Source of the DNA: Bombyx mori
Taxonomy: Eukaryota > Arthropoda > Insecta > Lepidoptera > Bombycidae
Direction: 5' to 3'
Assembly (NCBI RefSeq): GCF_030269925.1
Contig: NC_085129.1
Span: 17,723,501-17,787,500 of the forward strand
DNA length: 64,000 nucleotides
The notes below the pieces were generated by a model, which saw nothing but the letters and a program-made list of their open reading frames with translations, did not search any database and was not told where the DNA came from. The position numbers and the translations under genes are program-made. Each line of letters starts with the position of its first letter. Within the stretch, counting starts at the first letter, position 1. Shown here one piece after another: positions 1 through 13,300 of this stretch.

Positions 1-178
1 CGCTCCTACGTTTGCAAATTTGAGTTAACTGTGTCCATAGCGCGAGTTTTTTAACGTTCTCGATAGCGTAAACGTGGAACGTTTGCCTACGTTTGCCGCT
101 AGGGGCGCTGTTCGAAGTCAATTCGATTTAACTTTTACGCTATCGATAACTTCATAAAACTCACACTAAGCACAATGC
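1..178. mobile_element. Foldback MITE, AACGTT/CTAGGGGCGC family (copy 1)
   Basis: Two inverted arms contain GCGAGTTTTTTAACGTTCTC and its near complement. They flank a core reading GTTTGCCGCTAGGGGCGC. The outer ends resemble TGTGCTTAGTGCGAG. The element has no coding capacity. Related copies are at 14158-14333, 19739-19824, 19885-19987, 31598-31700, 43380-43543 and 61450-61520. The left end is cut by the window edge or degraded. Confidence 0.7.
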
Positions 179-180
179 GC

Positions 181-2790
181 TGTTGAAATGTACTTAATAA
201 GCACGCGACACCTTTTTCGTTCCTATAAAAATTTTTGGTCTGACCTGATCTGAATCAGCTCTAACAGTACATGTTATAAGGTTATCTGAAGCAGTCTTCC
301 ATGAAGTTTTCAAACAGATTCTAAAAAACTCGCGCCATTTGTGGCCGACCTCTGTGCATTGGCACTAGGGTTGCCAGACGTCTCGGGACTCTGGTCTCTG
401 TCCCGTATTCGAAGCGTGCGATTTTAATTGTATTGATTTTTATAAATATGTTAAAACCGATAAAAATATGTTAAAATTGACTTGCTCCTCGAAAAAATAT
501 CAATAAAGAAATAAAGATTGTCACTATATAATTTTGTTTTTTATTTGTCCCGGGTAAAAAACTAATTTCCCGTATTTTTTGTCTATTTAAGCATTTGCCC
601 CTTACAGGCTGAAAAAATCTGGCGACTCTAATTGGCACCCCTAAAACAAAATCGCACACAATAAAATTGCGCCCAGCTAAGCTATGTAGACATAGATTAT
701 ACACTTAGTGACTTAATATATTTGAGATATGTAGATTTTGCTAGGACACAAGAGCTGGTCGGTACTGAATTTGGATAGAAAATAAAAGAAAAACACAGAA
801 ATAAAATAAAAATAAAACATTTATTCACTATCATTATCTCTAATGCACCATACACTATATACCGAAATGTAATTTAATAAGTTTTCAAACATTACGTTTT
901 TGTAAACTATTGAAAAGTTTACGAAGATTTCTAAAAACCATTTTCTAACTATAGCATTGAGCACGAATACAGTTGGAAATCGACTGTAAGATAGATTATA
1001 GCGAATGATATCTGATCTACGAAAATTTCGTATGAACTTCTGACGTGAATTACAAATGCATACGTATTCAATGTTGGAGTTAGCCAATATGGCCGCCATT
1101 TTGAAGACTGTTCAAATTTTAATGCACCTTTTACCTTAAACATCGATTCTTATCTACTACGCTTTATATTTTAAACTTAATTTAATCTTATAAACGAAAT
1201 CACAAAAGTCTATTCAGAGATAGGTGTCCGTGCGACATTTACCATTTGATACATCGATTATGAATTTTATCAACGCAGTTATTAACTCGCGACATTATAA
1301 CAAATAAATTGAGATTGAGAATTGATGCCCGCCTAAATTTTATTTGGACGCATACGCGACAGAGATGACGCTCTACAAAAACGAAGTTTGACGATCGTCT
1401 TTTTCTTGCAGCCGATGGATATGATTTTGCCGCGAATATTACAGTGATCGATGATATTACTTAAAAAAAAAAAGAGTTTAAATTTTGATAATAAATATGT
1501 ACATTACCTTTTGTCGTAACATAACAATATAGTTTTACACTGCGTAAAAGCTCCTTTATATTAATAGTAAACTGGTAATACCTATCAAGGATTTTCTTTT
1601 CTGAGAGTGGCGTATTTTTTAATGTAGTTTTTTGATGTAGCAAAACGTAACGCGAGCACGGACACTTTAAATTAAAGGTATAAGTAATCTACTGTTAATA
1701 TCCACAATTTGTTAACGAGGAGATAATATAAGATATTGAGCAATTAATCAGTCGTGTTTAAAATTATTAGGTAATGTGCAATGTGTTAATGAGGCAAATA
1801 AAAATGAACACAGCGCCATCTAGTTCAAAAAAAGCGATTTCGGTAAATTTTATAATAAATTTCTAGCGTAAAGAGAATAGAATTTTGCTTAATGATCTTA
1901 AATTCGAACCGTAGTCTTGATGTTTTTAAAAACTAGATGGCGATGATAGCACATGTTTGAATTTCTTATTTTGGCGGATAGCCGTCATTTTATTTATAAT
2001 AATTTGAATTTTAATGGAATGTATTTTTTGACAGTCAGATTTGTAATATATAAATTACTAAAAAGAATTAGCGCATTTTTATTTTTAATAACCAAATAAA
2101 TTGTTCGCTTGACGCTTTGTATACATACCACCGATGGTTTCCTACTTCAGTGCCACCGTTCGACACAAAATGACGTTGCAATTGAAATGTCAAACGGTAA
2201 GTAATTCCCGTTATTATTACATAATTGAAAAAGTTTTTTTTAAAAGGTAGGTAGACGAAGAACTACACTCTATCAAATACGAAACTAAATTACTGGCCTA
2301 TAAGACTTCTAAAATAATACCCTGGGCGTTAACCATAAAAAATAATTGTTAAAAGTTGTAAGTATGGCAAGACTGAACCTAAATAAAAATCATCAATTAT
2401 TTGACACTATCTCTGTATGTGACACAGCATGTATTTTTCAAATACATTTGCAGGCAATAGGTTTTTCAGTTAGTGATGGGATTATTCTGTGTATATCTGA
2501 GATGTAACATCGATTTCTAAGAATCGAACAACTAGAGAGACAGATTGGGGTCATTTTGAAATACACAATTATTGTGAATGTTGCACGTCCAACAAACATG
2601 TAAGTAATCCGACTTATATTATTAAGCATAGAGTCTTTCCTAGAAAATATTTCCGCGCCCCAGAATCATTGCTAGTACATGATCATCGAAAAACTTCGTA
2701 CTTACAATTATTTTAATTACCAAAATATATCACACAGGTAAGTCGATGTATGTGATTTAAACAAAACCAATTCGACAAATAGTCTTGTTA
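181..2790. other. AT-rich non-coding stretch, no gene recognised
   Basis: Only short GTG- or ATG-started frames occur here (the longest about 92 codons, antisense at 821-1099), with no recognisable domain. No SINE or Helitron ends were seen. It is downstream of the receptor gene. Confidence 0.5.
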
Positions 2791-2805
2791 AATGTGTCTT
2801 TAAAG

Positions 2806-3062
2806 CAATGGCGGATCCAGGGGGGGGGTCATGGGGTCATGACCACCCCCTGAGCTGGTTCCAGGACTTAGGTGGACCACTAATTGAATATAATGATTTT
2901 ATTTGTATATTTTGTAACCATACAGATTTTATGTAAATACATTCCTTCAATATTTATTTAATTTAATATAATAACTTTGTATAATGGCAAACGTCTGGGA
3001 ACGAACGCATCTAAATTTGACTATGTGACCCCCTCCTGGCGCCAAAGCTGGATCCGCCCTTG
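2806..3062. mobile_element. hAT-type MITE with 8-bp target duplication
   Basis: The terminal inverted repeats are CAATGGCGGATCCAG on the left and its near complement CTGGATCCGCCCTTG on the right. The ends are CA...TG, as in hAT elements. Direct 8-bp copies of CTTTAAAG flank it exactly at 2798-2805 and 3063-3070. The 257-bp interior has no open frame. Confidence 0.85.
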
Positions 3063-3248
3063 CTTTAAAGGTTGATAAATCGCGCCGGACATTAGCGATA
3101 CGATGGTTGTGGATGGTTATACATATAATACGTGTTAATTTAGTCACCGTGTTTTTTTAGTAAATTAACTAATTATCATGATTTTTCGGTAATTAAAACC
3201 CACATTTATACAGGTATTGTTCGTAAAAAAAGAGGTGTTTACTTAGCA

Positions 3249-3613
3249 TCTATACATATTATTATAAATAAAATTGGAGTGTCTGTTTGTAATATTGAAA
3301 TAACCGCTTTTTACTACATGAATATGAATATATATACGGTACATACACCAAAATAACATTTTTACAATTTTTGTCTGTCTGTTTGTTCCGGCTAATCTCT
3401 GGAACGGCTGGGCCGATTTTGACGGGACTTTCACTGATAGGTAGCTGATGATATAAGGAGTAACTTAAGGAGTAACTTAGGCTACTTTTTTTAGAGCAGC
3501 TTCGCCCCGCGGCGTCATCCGCGGTACGACAATAACCGCGGATAACATCGCGGGACTCAGCTATCAATAATAAAATTTAATGTTTCCGAAACGAAGCGAG
3601 GGCGGGTCGCTAG
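3249..3613 (+). mobile_element. Helitron, non-autonomous (family H1)
   Basis: It starts TCTATACATAT after A and ends GGGCGGGTCGCTAG before T, the A|TC...CTAG|T insertion rule of Helitrons. It carries the lepidopteran-typical text TTTGTTCCGGCTAAT (3382 on) and GGAACGGCTGG (3400 on). The second copy at 50984-51292 matches end to end. No Rep/helicase frame is present. Confidence 0.85.
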
Positions 3614-3796
3614 TATTAAATAAATTAATAAAGGTCTATTGTTTTTTTTGTGTAATAACTGATATTGCACAGGCGAAACACGCATTAATCACACCACGTT
3701 CCGATCGTTTCGTGCATAAGTACACGCGCCGTATTTATCGTGAGAACAACGATGTAAAAAGCCAGATTCTTAACGACTTTCCGCATTCGCCGCGTC
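3614..3796 (-). other. Probable 3' UTR start of the receptor gene
   Basis: This stretch immediately follows the TGA stop. No clear AATAAA was found on the minus strand before the Helitron at 3249-3613, so the transcript may end in or beyond that element, for example near the TTTATT (plus strand) at about 2950. Confidence 0.35.
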
Positions 3797-4372
3797 TCAA
3801 TCCGATATGTGTAAGCTTAATTCGTTGTTCCTCTCATCCAAGTCTTTGAGGTTCCTCATTCGCTGCGAGCCGCCCAGGCTGACGTCACAGCCCTCCAGCT
3901 CTCCGTCTTCGATGACCTCAAGGTATTTGAAGTCCTCGTCGCTGTCCGTCTGATTTATGATCTCGTAAGCTTTTGACGTTTGACTTGAATCTTTTAGGGA
4001 CGGCTTCCTGTCGAACAAGCTTTTGACGTGCGCCATTTCTGTCAGTTTGTCCTTGACGCTGTTGACGGTTTCGTATAGCCTGTCATTTAATTTGATGTTT
4101 AATTTGATCATTTCATCGGAGTCGCTCTCCGAGAGTGGTATCTCGCAGGGCGCGTACACTCCATCATTCAGTTTGGCCTTCTCGAGCCAAGCGTCCTTGT
4201 TCTTTTCGAAGTTCTTGAACATCACCTTGAAGCTGAGTATGTAGATGGTGGTGATGACGAGGACAGCTCCGGTGATGAACATGATATACATCGCTGCTTG
4301 CTCGACTATTGGCAGTATGTTTAGGTATAGTTTGAATCTTTGCTCCAGTGAAGGTGGAAGCGAGTACATTCT
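3797..4372 (-). CDS. Receptor exon 10: second TM helix and long acidic tail, stop
   Basis: After a cattacag acceptor the exon reads RMYSLPPSLEQRF, then a hydrophobic stretch from AAMYIMFITGAV to YILSF, followed by about 140 cytoplasmic residues ending NELSLHISD and TGA. The tail has two YxxPhi-type candidates (YEII, YLEV) and acidic clusters (SESDSDE, TDSDEDF, IEDGELEG). These resemble sorting or adaptor-binding signals, but that is inference. Antisense open frames over this exon are shadows. Confidence 0.93.
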   Translation of the reverse strand, partial: RMYSLPPSLEQRFKLYLNILPIVEQAAMYIMFITGAVLVITTIYILSFKVMFKNFEKNKDAWLEKAKLNDGVYAPCEIPLSESDSDEMIKLNIKLNDRLYETVNSVKDKLTEMAHVKSLFDRKPSLKDSSQTSKAYEIINQTDSDEDFKYLEVIEDGELEGCDVSLGGSQRMRNLKDLDERNNELSLHISD

Positions 4373-7300
4373 CTGTAATGAAAATCGGTATAGTTAGTTT
4401 TAGTCGATAAGTTTATTGTTGGCTAATTTTTTATGCGGTAATCGTTTGACTATTCTGAACTATTGTTGGGTGCGAATGAAGTATTTTGAGCGTAATTACA
4501 CCGGTCATCGTTCTCGTCGAACCCGTCGCTTGCGACGAAGGGCTCGGCGAGTAAACTAACCCACAGACACAGCCCACTGAGTTTCTCGCCGGATCTTCTC
4601 AATGGGTCACGTTTCCGATCCGCTGGTAAATTCTGCGAAGCCCTGCTCTTACTAGGGTCAGTGTTAGCAACGTCATCAGGTTAGAGCCCCATGAGCTCAC
4701 CTACTCGCTCGGTTACGCTGGTATAGCCTCTCAAGGCTACCGGCTTAGGTAGGGAAGAAAAAAAAACGTAATTAATGGTATTCAAATCCATTAAAAACTC
4801 TTTGCCTCGAAAACACGTAAATAATGAACGATTTTTGGATCTTTTAATGTGGTATCTTTAATAATCAGCGCACAGACCTTACTGCTGGACATAGAAGTCT
4901 ACCAAAATCCCAAAAGACCATAGTCTGCACCCAAAGAAACATGTTTTTCGCCATTAGCGCCCCGCTTGGCATGCTGGTTGGCGATCGCTCAGCGGGGGAA
5001 ACTCTTAATTGCCTCATGACATCAATAGTAAAAGATGGAGTGGTGCTATTACTTTTCGAGGGCTTTTTTGGTGCATCGGTGTGTGTGTATGGTGTTTAAA
5101 ACTTCGCAAATACCTAAGCAAATTTTGTGCAAGTCTTCAAATGTCCCGTACCACATGCGGAAGACTTATGTCCTGTCAGGAAATTAAAACTCAAACGTAC
5201 GTAAGGATTGCGTTAGAGGAATAGCCAAGCTGTATTTATTACTCACGATATCGAACCAGAGCATCGGTAGGTACATATTGGAGAATCTTTCCGTGTTCGT
5301 GATGCTTGATATGCTACCGAGTGCCATGTTTATCTGGAACTTGGAGCTGACCTCCAGAGGCAGACCCGATTCCGGCTGAATCCAGAAACTGTGAACGAAA
5401 AATGGAGTTATGAAGACATTTACTGGTGGTAGGATGCCTAGTAAGTCTGCACGGGTAGGTACCACCGCCCTGCCTATTTCTGCCGTGAAGCAGTATGTAA
5501 AATTGAGACTTGGAACTCGCATCTCAAGGTGGGTGGCGGCATTTACGTTGCTGATGTCTATGGACTGTTTACTCGGCTTCTAAACTCAAGATAAAACTCA
5601 TAGCTCTTCTCGTACACAAACACACATGTAGAGTAAGTACAGTGCTATCTATAGAAGATTGCACAAAATGGGAATGAGTTGCTCGCTCCGGGCATTTCAA
5701 TATTGTAATAATTGTTATGTTATTACACTCATGTAAAAATGAATATTTAAAATAATCTAATATTAAAAAAATAATCTAATATTAAAAAAAAAAAAAGAAA
5801 ACATGCCCGCTGAGTTTCTTGCCAATTCTTCTCAGGACGGAGGCTAGTTCTTTTGAATTGGCGGTAGTTCTTTTGACGTTCAATAAGTATGTACTTTCAT
5901 TTATGTTGGATAAATTTTTTTTGATTTGATTTGATTTGATTTATATATTAATACGTGAAGCAAAAAAATTTTGTACCCCTTTTTACGAAAATTATACGGA
6001 CGGAGGAGTATGAAATTTCCTATACTTACAGAGAGTATACAGAAGGTGTGCAGAAAGCTAATATTCTTTAAAAAATATGTATTGAAAATACATTACACAC
6101 ACTACCATGTATTTGACACGGATACGCATATATACTCTTTTGTTTATTGTGAAATGTTTAAAGCCTGTGGTCAAATTGAGAATAGATTAATATTGTTTGT
6201 CTTAGACGAAATCTGTGATTATAGAAGTAAAATAGAACCAATATAACCATAATAATGTTCAAAGTTATATTTTAAATTAATAATTAATATGGTCGAATTT
6301 CGACCGGTGGGCGACCACTAGTATGATTTAAAACAGTCAGGTATTCAGGCTCACCTGGTCTCATGCTCCTCCTTTTTGGGCGTCAGCCCTTCGACTTTGC
6401 TGAAGAGGACGTCGTCTCCTTTGTAGAAGTGGGGATAGGACAGAGCTATCGGGAAACCGTAGTAGCAGTCCGCCACGTCGATCAGTCCTTCTGGGAGGCA
6501 TTTTCCTAAAATAATAATAATACAATACTAAGTTTTAATGTTTTCTTCGGTGTTCTTGTGACGTAGAAATAGAAGGTTTAATCTGGTGTCATTTTTTTTT
6601 TTTTTGCTTAGATGGATGGACGAGCTCACTGCCCAAGCGTTAAGTGGTTACCGGAGCCCATTAACAACGTAAATGCGTCACCCACCTTGAGGTATAAGTT
6701 CTAAAGTCTTAGTATAGTTAAAACGGCTGCCCCGCCCCTGAAACCGAAACACATTACTGTTTCACGGCAGAAATAGGCAGGGTGGTGGTACCTACCCATG
6801 CGGACTCACAAGAGGTCTTAACACTAACTGTCTGTAACTACCACCATTACATTATGGTCGTTGTCTGGTTGAGTGTAGATGAGGGATAGAGCTGACGGCT
6901 TGTAGAGTCAGAGTCGTCAGAGAGGTAATGATGCAAATTAAGCATCGATATGTTAAAACATCGTGCGTAGGCTACAAATATATACTTGGATTTTTCCTAT
7001 CACCCTCAGTTTCTTTGCAAAATACATTCGTGTGAATTCGAAAAAAAACGTTTAAGTAATTTTTGTAAATGGTGATAAAAGCATCGAAAAAAAAATACCC
7101 GCGATAGTATATCGTTCATAAAGAACGATGTTATTCACTTTTGAAAAAATCGATATCATAATATCGATATTTTTTATGAGCGATGTTGCGTGCCTACGGA
7201 GAGTCAGGCCAATACAATGTGGACGACTTATTGACGGGAACGCGAAGGGTGAAATTGTGCGATTTGTTTTATTTTCTCTATTTAGTGTTTCTCCAGGCTA

Positions 7301-10300
7301 AAATGTGTAATGACGGTGTTTATTAACTGTTTAGTATCCGTGAAAGTGCACAAATGTGGGAAAATGAAAAAAAGCTGCTGGACGTAACTTCTCGGGGTCC
7401 TCCAAAAAGTACACTAAAAGAATCTCAGTAAATAACCACCATTTTACCAAGTATAATATAATTATATATTTCATCTCATCTCATCTCATTTCATTTCATT
7501 TCACTCCATTTTATCATTTTTCATAAAATGAAGAATATAAATTAAAATAAGACATGACCTAAAGGTCTTAGTTACCAGGTCATAAAATCCCTTAAAAAAT
7601 GAATAGTCTCATTCTTGGCTTACAAATCAGATATGTGCTTTCTCCAAGGGGACCATCACAAGAATGCCCTCGCTGTGCTGATTACGCTTAAGTCCTGCCT
7701 TGGAAACGAGAATGGTCGTTGTGCTGATTCATTTTGAAGACCACGCTGATGTTTTCCACTCACCATTCCTGCAGAAGCATTTGTTCTCTTCGTTATGTTT
7801 GCCGTTGTCGAGCATGTGCTCCGGGAAGACGTACTTCACGCCCCTTATGCCGCTTCTGACGCCCTCCTCGCTAGGGATCTGGAACGATATGGATTGTAAA
7901 AGAAAACATTTCGTCTTTAATACAGGAATCTTGGGACGGTATTCCATTAGATTTTGTTTACCAACTGCCGATGTGATGAAGCAGTCGTGGCCTAAAGGAT
8001 AAGACGTCCGGTACATTCGTGTTGAGCTATGCAACGGTGTTCGAATCCCGCAGGCGGGTACCAATTTTTCTAATTAAATACGTACTCAACAATTGGTCAC
8101 GATTGACTTTCATGGTGAAGGAATAACATCGTGTAATAAAAATGAAACCCGCAAAATTATAATTTGCGTAATTACTGTTAGTAGGATCTCATGTGAGTCC
8201 GCGCGGGTACGTACCACCACCCTGCCTATTTCTGCCGTAAAGTAGTAATGCGTTTCGGTTTGAAGGGTGGGGCAGCCGTTGGGCTCACAAGAGGTCTTAC
8301 CACCAGTAAAATATCTCTGAATACCTCTACCAATAACTCTGCCAATGCCGGTCCCGGTAACTATCCTGAGACCTTAGAAGTTATATCTCGGGTATATATA
8401 GGTAGTTGGCGGCATTTACGTTGTAGATGTCTATGGGCTCCAATAACCACTTAACCCTAGGTGGGCTTGTGAGCTCGTCCACCTATCTATGCAATCAATA
8501 AAATAAAATAAAAATAGGCACCACCATTTCGTCTATTTCAAAGAGCGCCGATAACCGCTGAAAAACAAGGGGACCGCCCGATTCCCCTCCTGCTACTACT
8601 AGAATTACTCACCAAAGGAGCAGCTCGGCACAGACTCTTCCTATAGAACAGCAAGGTTTCGTTTTTGGTGACGCCACCCCTGAACTTGGTGCCGTCAGAC
8701 GCGTACTGCACGTTTGAGCAGTGCTTCCCCTCCCACTGCGGCAGGTCGGTGGAGCCGCGGTACGTGTCGATGAGGCCGGATAGTCTGATATCAGTTTCGC
8801 CTGTGTAGACCGTCTCGAAGTCTCCATCGAAGTCATACATCTGTACAGGAAAAAGCGCAAGGAGATTTGACAAACAAACAAAAGAATTGTGTGTCTGTAA
8901 ATGCGGTTTACGGACGATAGTTTTACGTGATAACGTCACTAGCAGGACTATTCGAAGCTATTGCTTAGAAGGGTGGACGAGGTCACAGCCCACCAGATAT
9001 TAAGTGGTTACTGAAACCCATAGACATCTACAACGTAAATGCCGCCACCTACCTTGAGATATAAGTTCTAAGGTATCAAGTATAGTTACAATGGCCGTCA
9101 CTTCAAACCGAAACGCATTACTGCTTTACGGCAGAAATAGGCGGGGTGGTGGTACCTACCCGCGCGGACTCACAAGAGGTCCTACCACTAGTAAGCTAGC
9201 TCTGATGACACGCGAGAAGAGAGATAAATGTGTCACAAGGCAACGCTTAGGCCGATTGTGCCTCTCTATCGCTTGTTCCGCGCTCTCGCTTGCGCGCTGG
9301 CTTAGGTGGAACGTGACACTTTTCCGTGCGTGCAACCGGTGTTCATGGATTTATAAGACGTTAGATCACGTCAAAAAAAAACAAAATAAATTAGTACTTA
9401 AGCCGACTTCGGCAATATAAAAAGCGTATTATAAATGCAGTCGAAGTTAATTGAATATGTATTATTAAGGATGAATCGATGATAACGTAATCAATTCAAT
9501 TATGTTAAGAAACTCACCCGATCGATCAGGCCGAGCTTGTCGAAATAAATCCATCTCGGGAGGAAGGTGTTGCCCAGGGTCATCAGCTCGGACTTATAGC
9601 CCATCATGAACTCTTTGGCCGTCATTTTCGTCAAGGGCTGGCTGTTTGTCAACGTAATCAGATTGTTTAAGCCGAATCTCGCGAATAAATTCTGGGAGAC
9701 TACGTTTGCTATGCTCTATGAAGAAAAGAAAAAAATCAATTGGAATTAGGTCATTGAAAAATATAACACTGAACCAAATAATATATTTATTTTTTTGCTT
9801 AGATCACAGCCCACCTGGTGTTAGTAGTTATAATGGAACATCGGTAAAAACCACTGTAGATTTATATATTAGTATAGATAGTCATATAGTTGTATAATAA
9901 CAACGGCTGCCCCACCCTTCAAACCGAAATGCATTACTGCTTCACGACTGACGGCTGAAATAGGCAAGGCAGTACCTACCCGTGAGGATTCATAAGAGGT
10001 CCTAGCACCAGATACACTAAAGGACCTAAGCTAGGATATTTCTGACCGAAAATTCAATTTTAGCACGGTGTCATTAAGCCCTTTGATCCTTCTCGTATCG
10101 CTCTCGTCAGAGCGGTCGTGGTGGTCATTAAGTATCATTGCTGTGGGCAGATTCTATGCGTTCAAAGCAAAGTAGAAGGCACCAGAGCGCGTGGAAGGTT
10201 GCCCATGCGATGGCCCAAGTTAAGTCGGCAGTTGGCGCTTGTTTTCATGAGTGTACCAGACTCACCACAAACCAGGAGAAGTGGTGATTGCTCGTGAGGC

Positions 10301-13300
10301 GCATAGCATCTGCCCACAGCAATTTATGCTGCTTCAGCGTCAGCGTGTACTTAGCCCATAATATATAGTACACTACAGTGTGAACGTGTCCGTAACAATG
10401 TATGGTGCGCGATATTGTTATGCTATATACTATATGCTATTATATTATAGCGTAGTCTGAAAGCAGCTTTAGACCATATTCATGGTTTAATATCGCTTTT
10501 TTTTCATTGAATCGAGGGGTGAAAGGCTTCAGCTTAAGCGACGTTTTTGAAACTTTACTTACAGTGAGAGAAAATTTGGAACAAATATCATGAAATAAAA
10601 AAAAAAAACTTCTTCAGCTATTTAAATTACTCAGTCAGCGTAAACATAATTGAAGTTCGCTTAAAGACATCGAACTGTTGATGCTGATATAAAATAAAAC
10701 GCACCTTTAATTACAAAGATAAATGTCGCGTGTTAAGTGAAATGGCATTTAAATCAAATAGCCTTACATCGTTCGATATTATTTCCGATGTTTCGTATAC
10801 TTAACAGGTTGCGTGATGGCGGGCAAATGATTTTAATTTTTATTTTGGCAGTTTTACAAGTACAAAACAAAACACAAAAAACAAACGAATCAATTTTCGC
10901 GAGTAAATAAACAATAAAGTAGTTAACTCTTGTTTTCATGTTATTTTTAAATTTCTTTTTTGGCGTACTGTTAACATTTAAATTTAGCCTATTTTTCCGC
11001 TGTTTGTAAAATTGCTGTAACATGTCATAGTGTGTTATAAGAGATTGCTGTACATGCCTGTAACTGGCTTACATACCAGTACTTAATTTTAAGCTTGAAT
11101 GTTTTGTGTGTATTGCTGTTGCTGTGTCTAAATAAACTAGAGGTCCCGCAGTAGTCGAAATTCGACTATAATTAATTGGAATTGTAAGTTTGTACACTAT
11201 TATGATTGTATTTTATACAAATTTCGCCAAGATTACACTATAAAAAATATTAACAAAGACAAACAATATTTAATCTATTCTCAATTTGACAACACACGTC
11301 AAGAACAAAAGTTTGACAATAAATAGTATGCATGCGTGTGTGCATCAAATACATGGTATGTAGTGTGTGTAATGTTTTCTTTACTGATTTAATATATCTT
11401 TTATGCATTATTTTAAAAAAATATTAGCATTGTGCACTTCTTCTCTATATTCTCTATAAGTGTGGAAAATTTCATACTCCTCCGTCCGCGCAATTTTCGT
11501 AAAAAGGGATACAAAGTTTTTGCTTCACGTATTAATATACAGATAAACGCAATTCCTCGCGTTATGCGTATAATCGAGTATTTCGTATTGAAAATTGACG
11601 AAGTTACGAAAATTTTACGGTACTACGAAATCGTAAACCAGCCTTTCCCAAAGTGGGCGATAACGCCCACTTGTGGGCGCTGCAAGCCTAAAGGGGGGCG
11701 GTGAGAGACCCTGAAAAAAAAGGGGGCGTTGTGTAGAGGCTTGGGAGGCGATTTGTAATTTCATCTAGGAGGACTCTTAAACACCAACTGAGTTCTGGTT
11801 ATAATGGTTTTTAAGTAGGGGCGCTAAAAAATTATTTATTCTCAAAGTGGGCAGTAGACCAAATAAGTTTGGGAACCCCTGTCGTAAACAAACAAACATG
11901 ATTTAAGATAATTCATTCAAAATTACACTGACGCTAAATGATTTCCCAATAACGCCGCACAGTAAATGTATTTCTACTATTGCGATAACCTTTTGATTCG
12001 ATGAATTGTGTAATTGTTATTAGAAAACGTACTTACTTGCATTTTGAAATAGCAAAAGGGCTTTTAACATAGCATTGAATTTGTCAATAGTCAAATTGGT
12101 TTTTTCATTGGCGCGTAATGCGAACTACGTATAGTCTATGCTACAAACGTCTGAATGTGTTATCTGTGTAATGACAAAACACAAAAAAAATACCATACGA
12201 CTTAAATAATAATAATATATTACTATAAAAAAAGTTGTATGTCAGTGCTTAGTAGTGTAAAGCTTAGTATTGTTTTCTTCATTATTTATTAACGAACCAA
12301 AAATTAACATTAAATACGAAATTCAGCGGAAGTTTAAAAAACAATTGATTTCAGACTTGGCAGCCGTTCGATTACGGTACACATCTTGAGACAGACGTGA
12401 AATACGAAAAAAACTTTATATAGTAGATAAGAATACAGGTTAAAAGATCTTCATCAAGCTTAATTAAATCTGAATTTTCGATTCAGCATTTGATTCAAAC
12501 GAATAATGCGTATCTGATTGCAATTTCAAAATGATATTTCCAAAGGCGGTGTACGTATTTTGAATAGAATGATTGATAATAATTATTTGTGGCCAGCTTA
12601 ACACATTAATATTTGTGATGTAATATGTCCTGTGAAGAAACGGTGGAATAAATTCATCGGGTTCGGTAAATATTTTAAAATTAATTACCTAGATGTGTGG
12701 ACGAACTCACACCACCTAGTGTTAAGTGGTTACTGGAGCCCATAGACATCTACAACGTAAATGCACCACTCACCTTGAGATATGAGTTCTAAGGTCTCAG
12801 TATAGTTACAACGGCTGCCCCGCCCTTCAAACCGAAACGCATTACTGCTTAGCGACGGAAATATGCGGGGCGGTGGTACCTACCCGTGCGGACTCACAAG
12901 AGGTCCTACCACCAGTAATTACGCAAATTATAATTTTGCGGGTTTGATTTTTATTACACGATGTTATTCCTTCACCGTGGAAGTCGATCGTGAACATTTG
13001 GTGAGTACGTATTTCATTAGAAAAATTGGCACCCGCCTGCGGGATTCGAACACCGGTGCATCGCTACATACGAATGCACCGGACGTTTTATCCTCAAGGC
13101 CACGACGACTATCAAATTTAAAGGCTAAAGGTTAAGTTAAGATTTAAACTAGTTTTTGTTTTTAATTAATCGACGGGTGGTTTGTTCATCTGTATTCGTC
13201 AGTGACGACGCCGAGTTAACAAGATTAGTCTAGAACGTTCGAATCTCGACACAAAGGAACATTGTTTTACGTTAATTCGCGTCATCAACAACCGTGACCC

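Noticed and set aside
4023..4244. 73-codon plus-strand frame
   Set aside because: Antisense to receptor exon 10; no independent support.
8538..8939. Single 133-codon frame as a stand-alone gene
   Set aside because: Only 8613-8840 is coding; clear splice sites and CD36 similarity show it is one exon of the receptor.
11640..11880. A further DNA transposon with AAAGTGGGC ends
   Set aside because: Ends look related but direct rather than inverted, and no target duplication could be placed; left as an intronic note.
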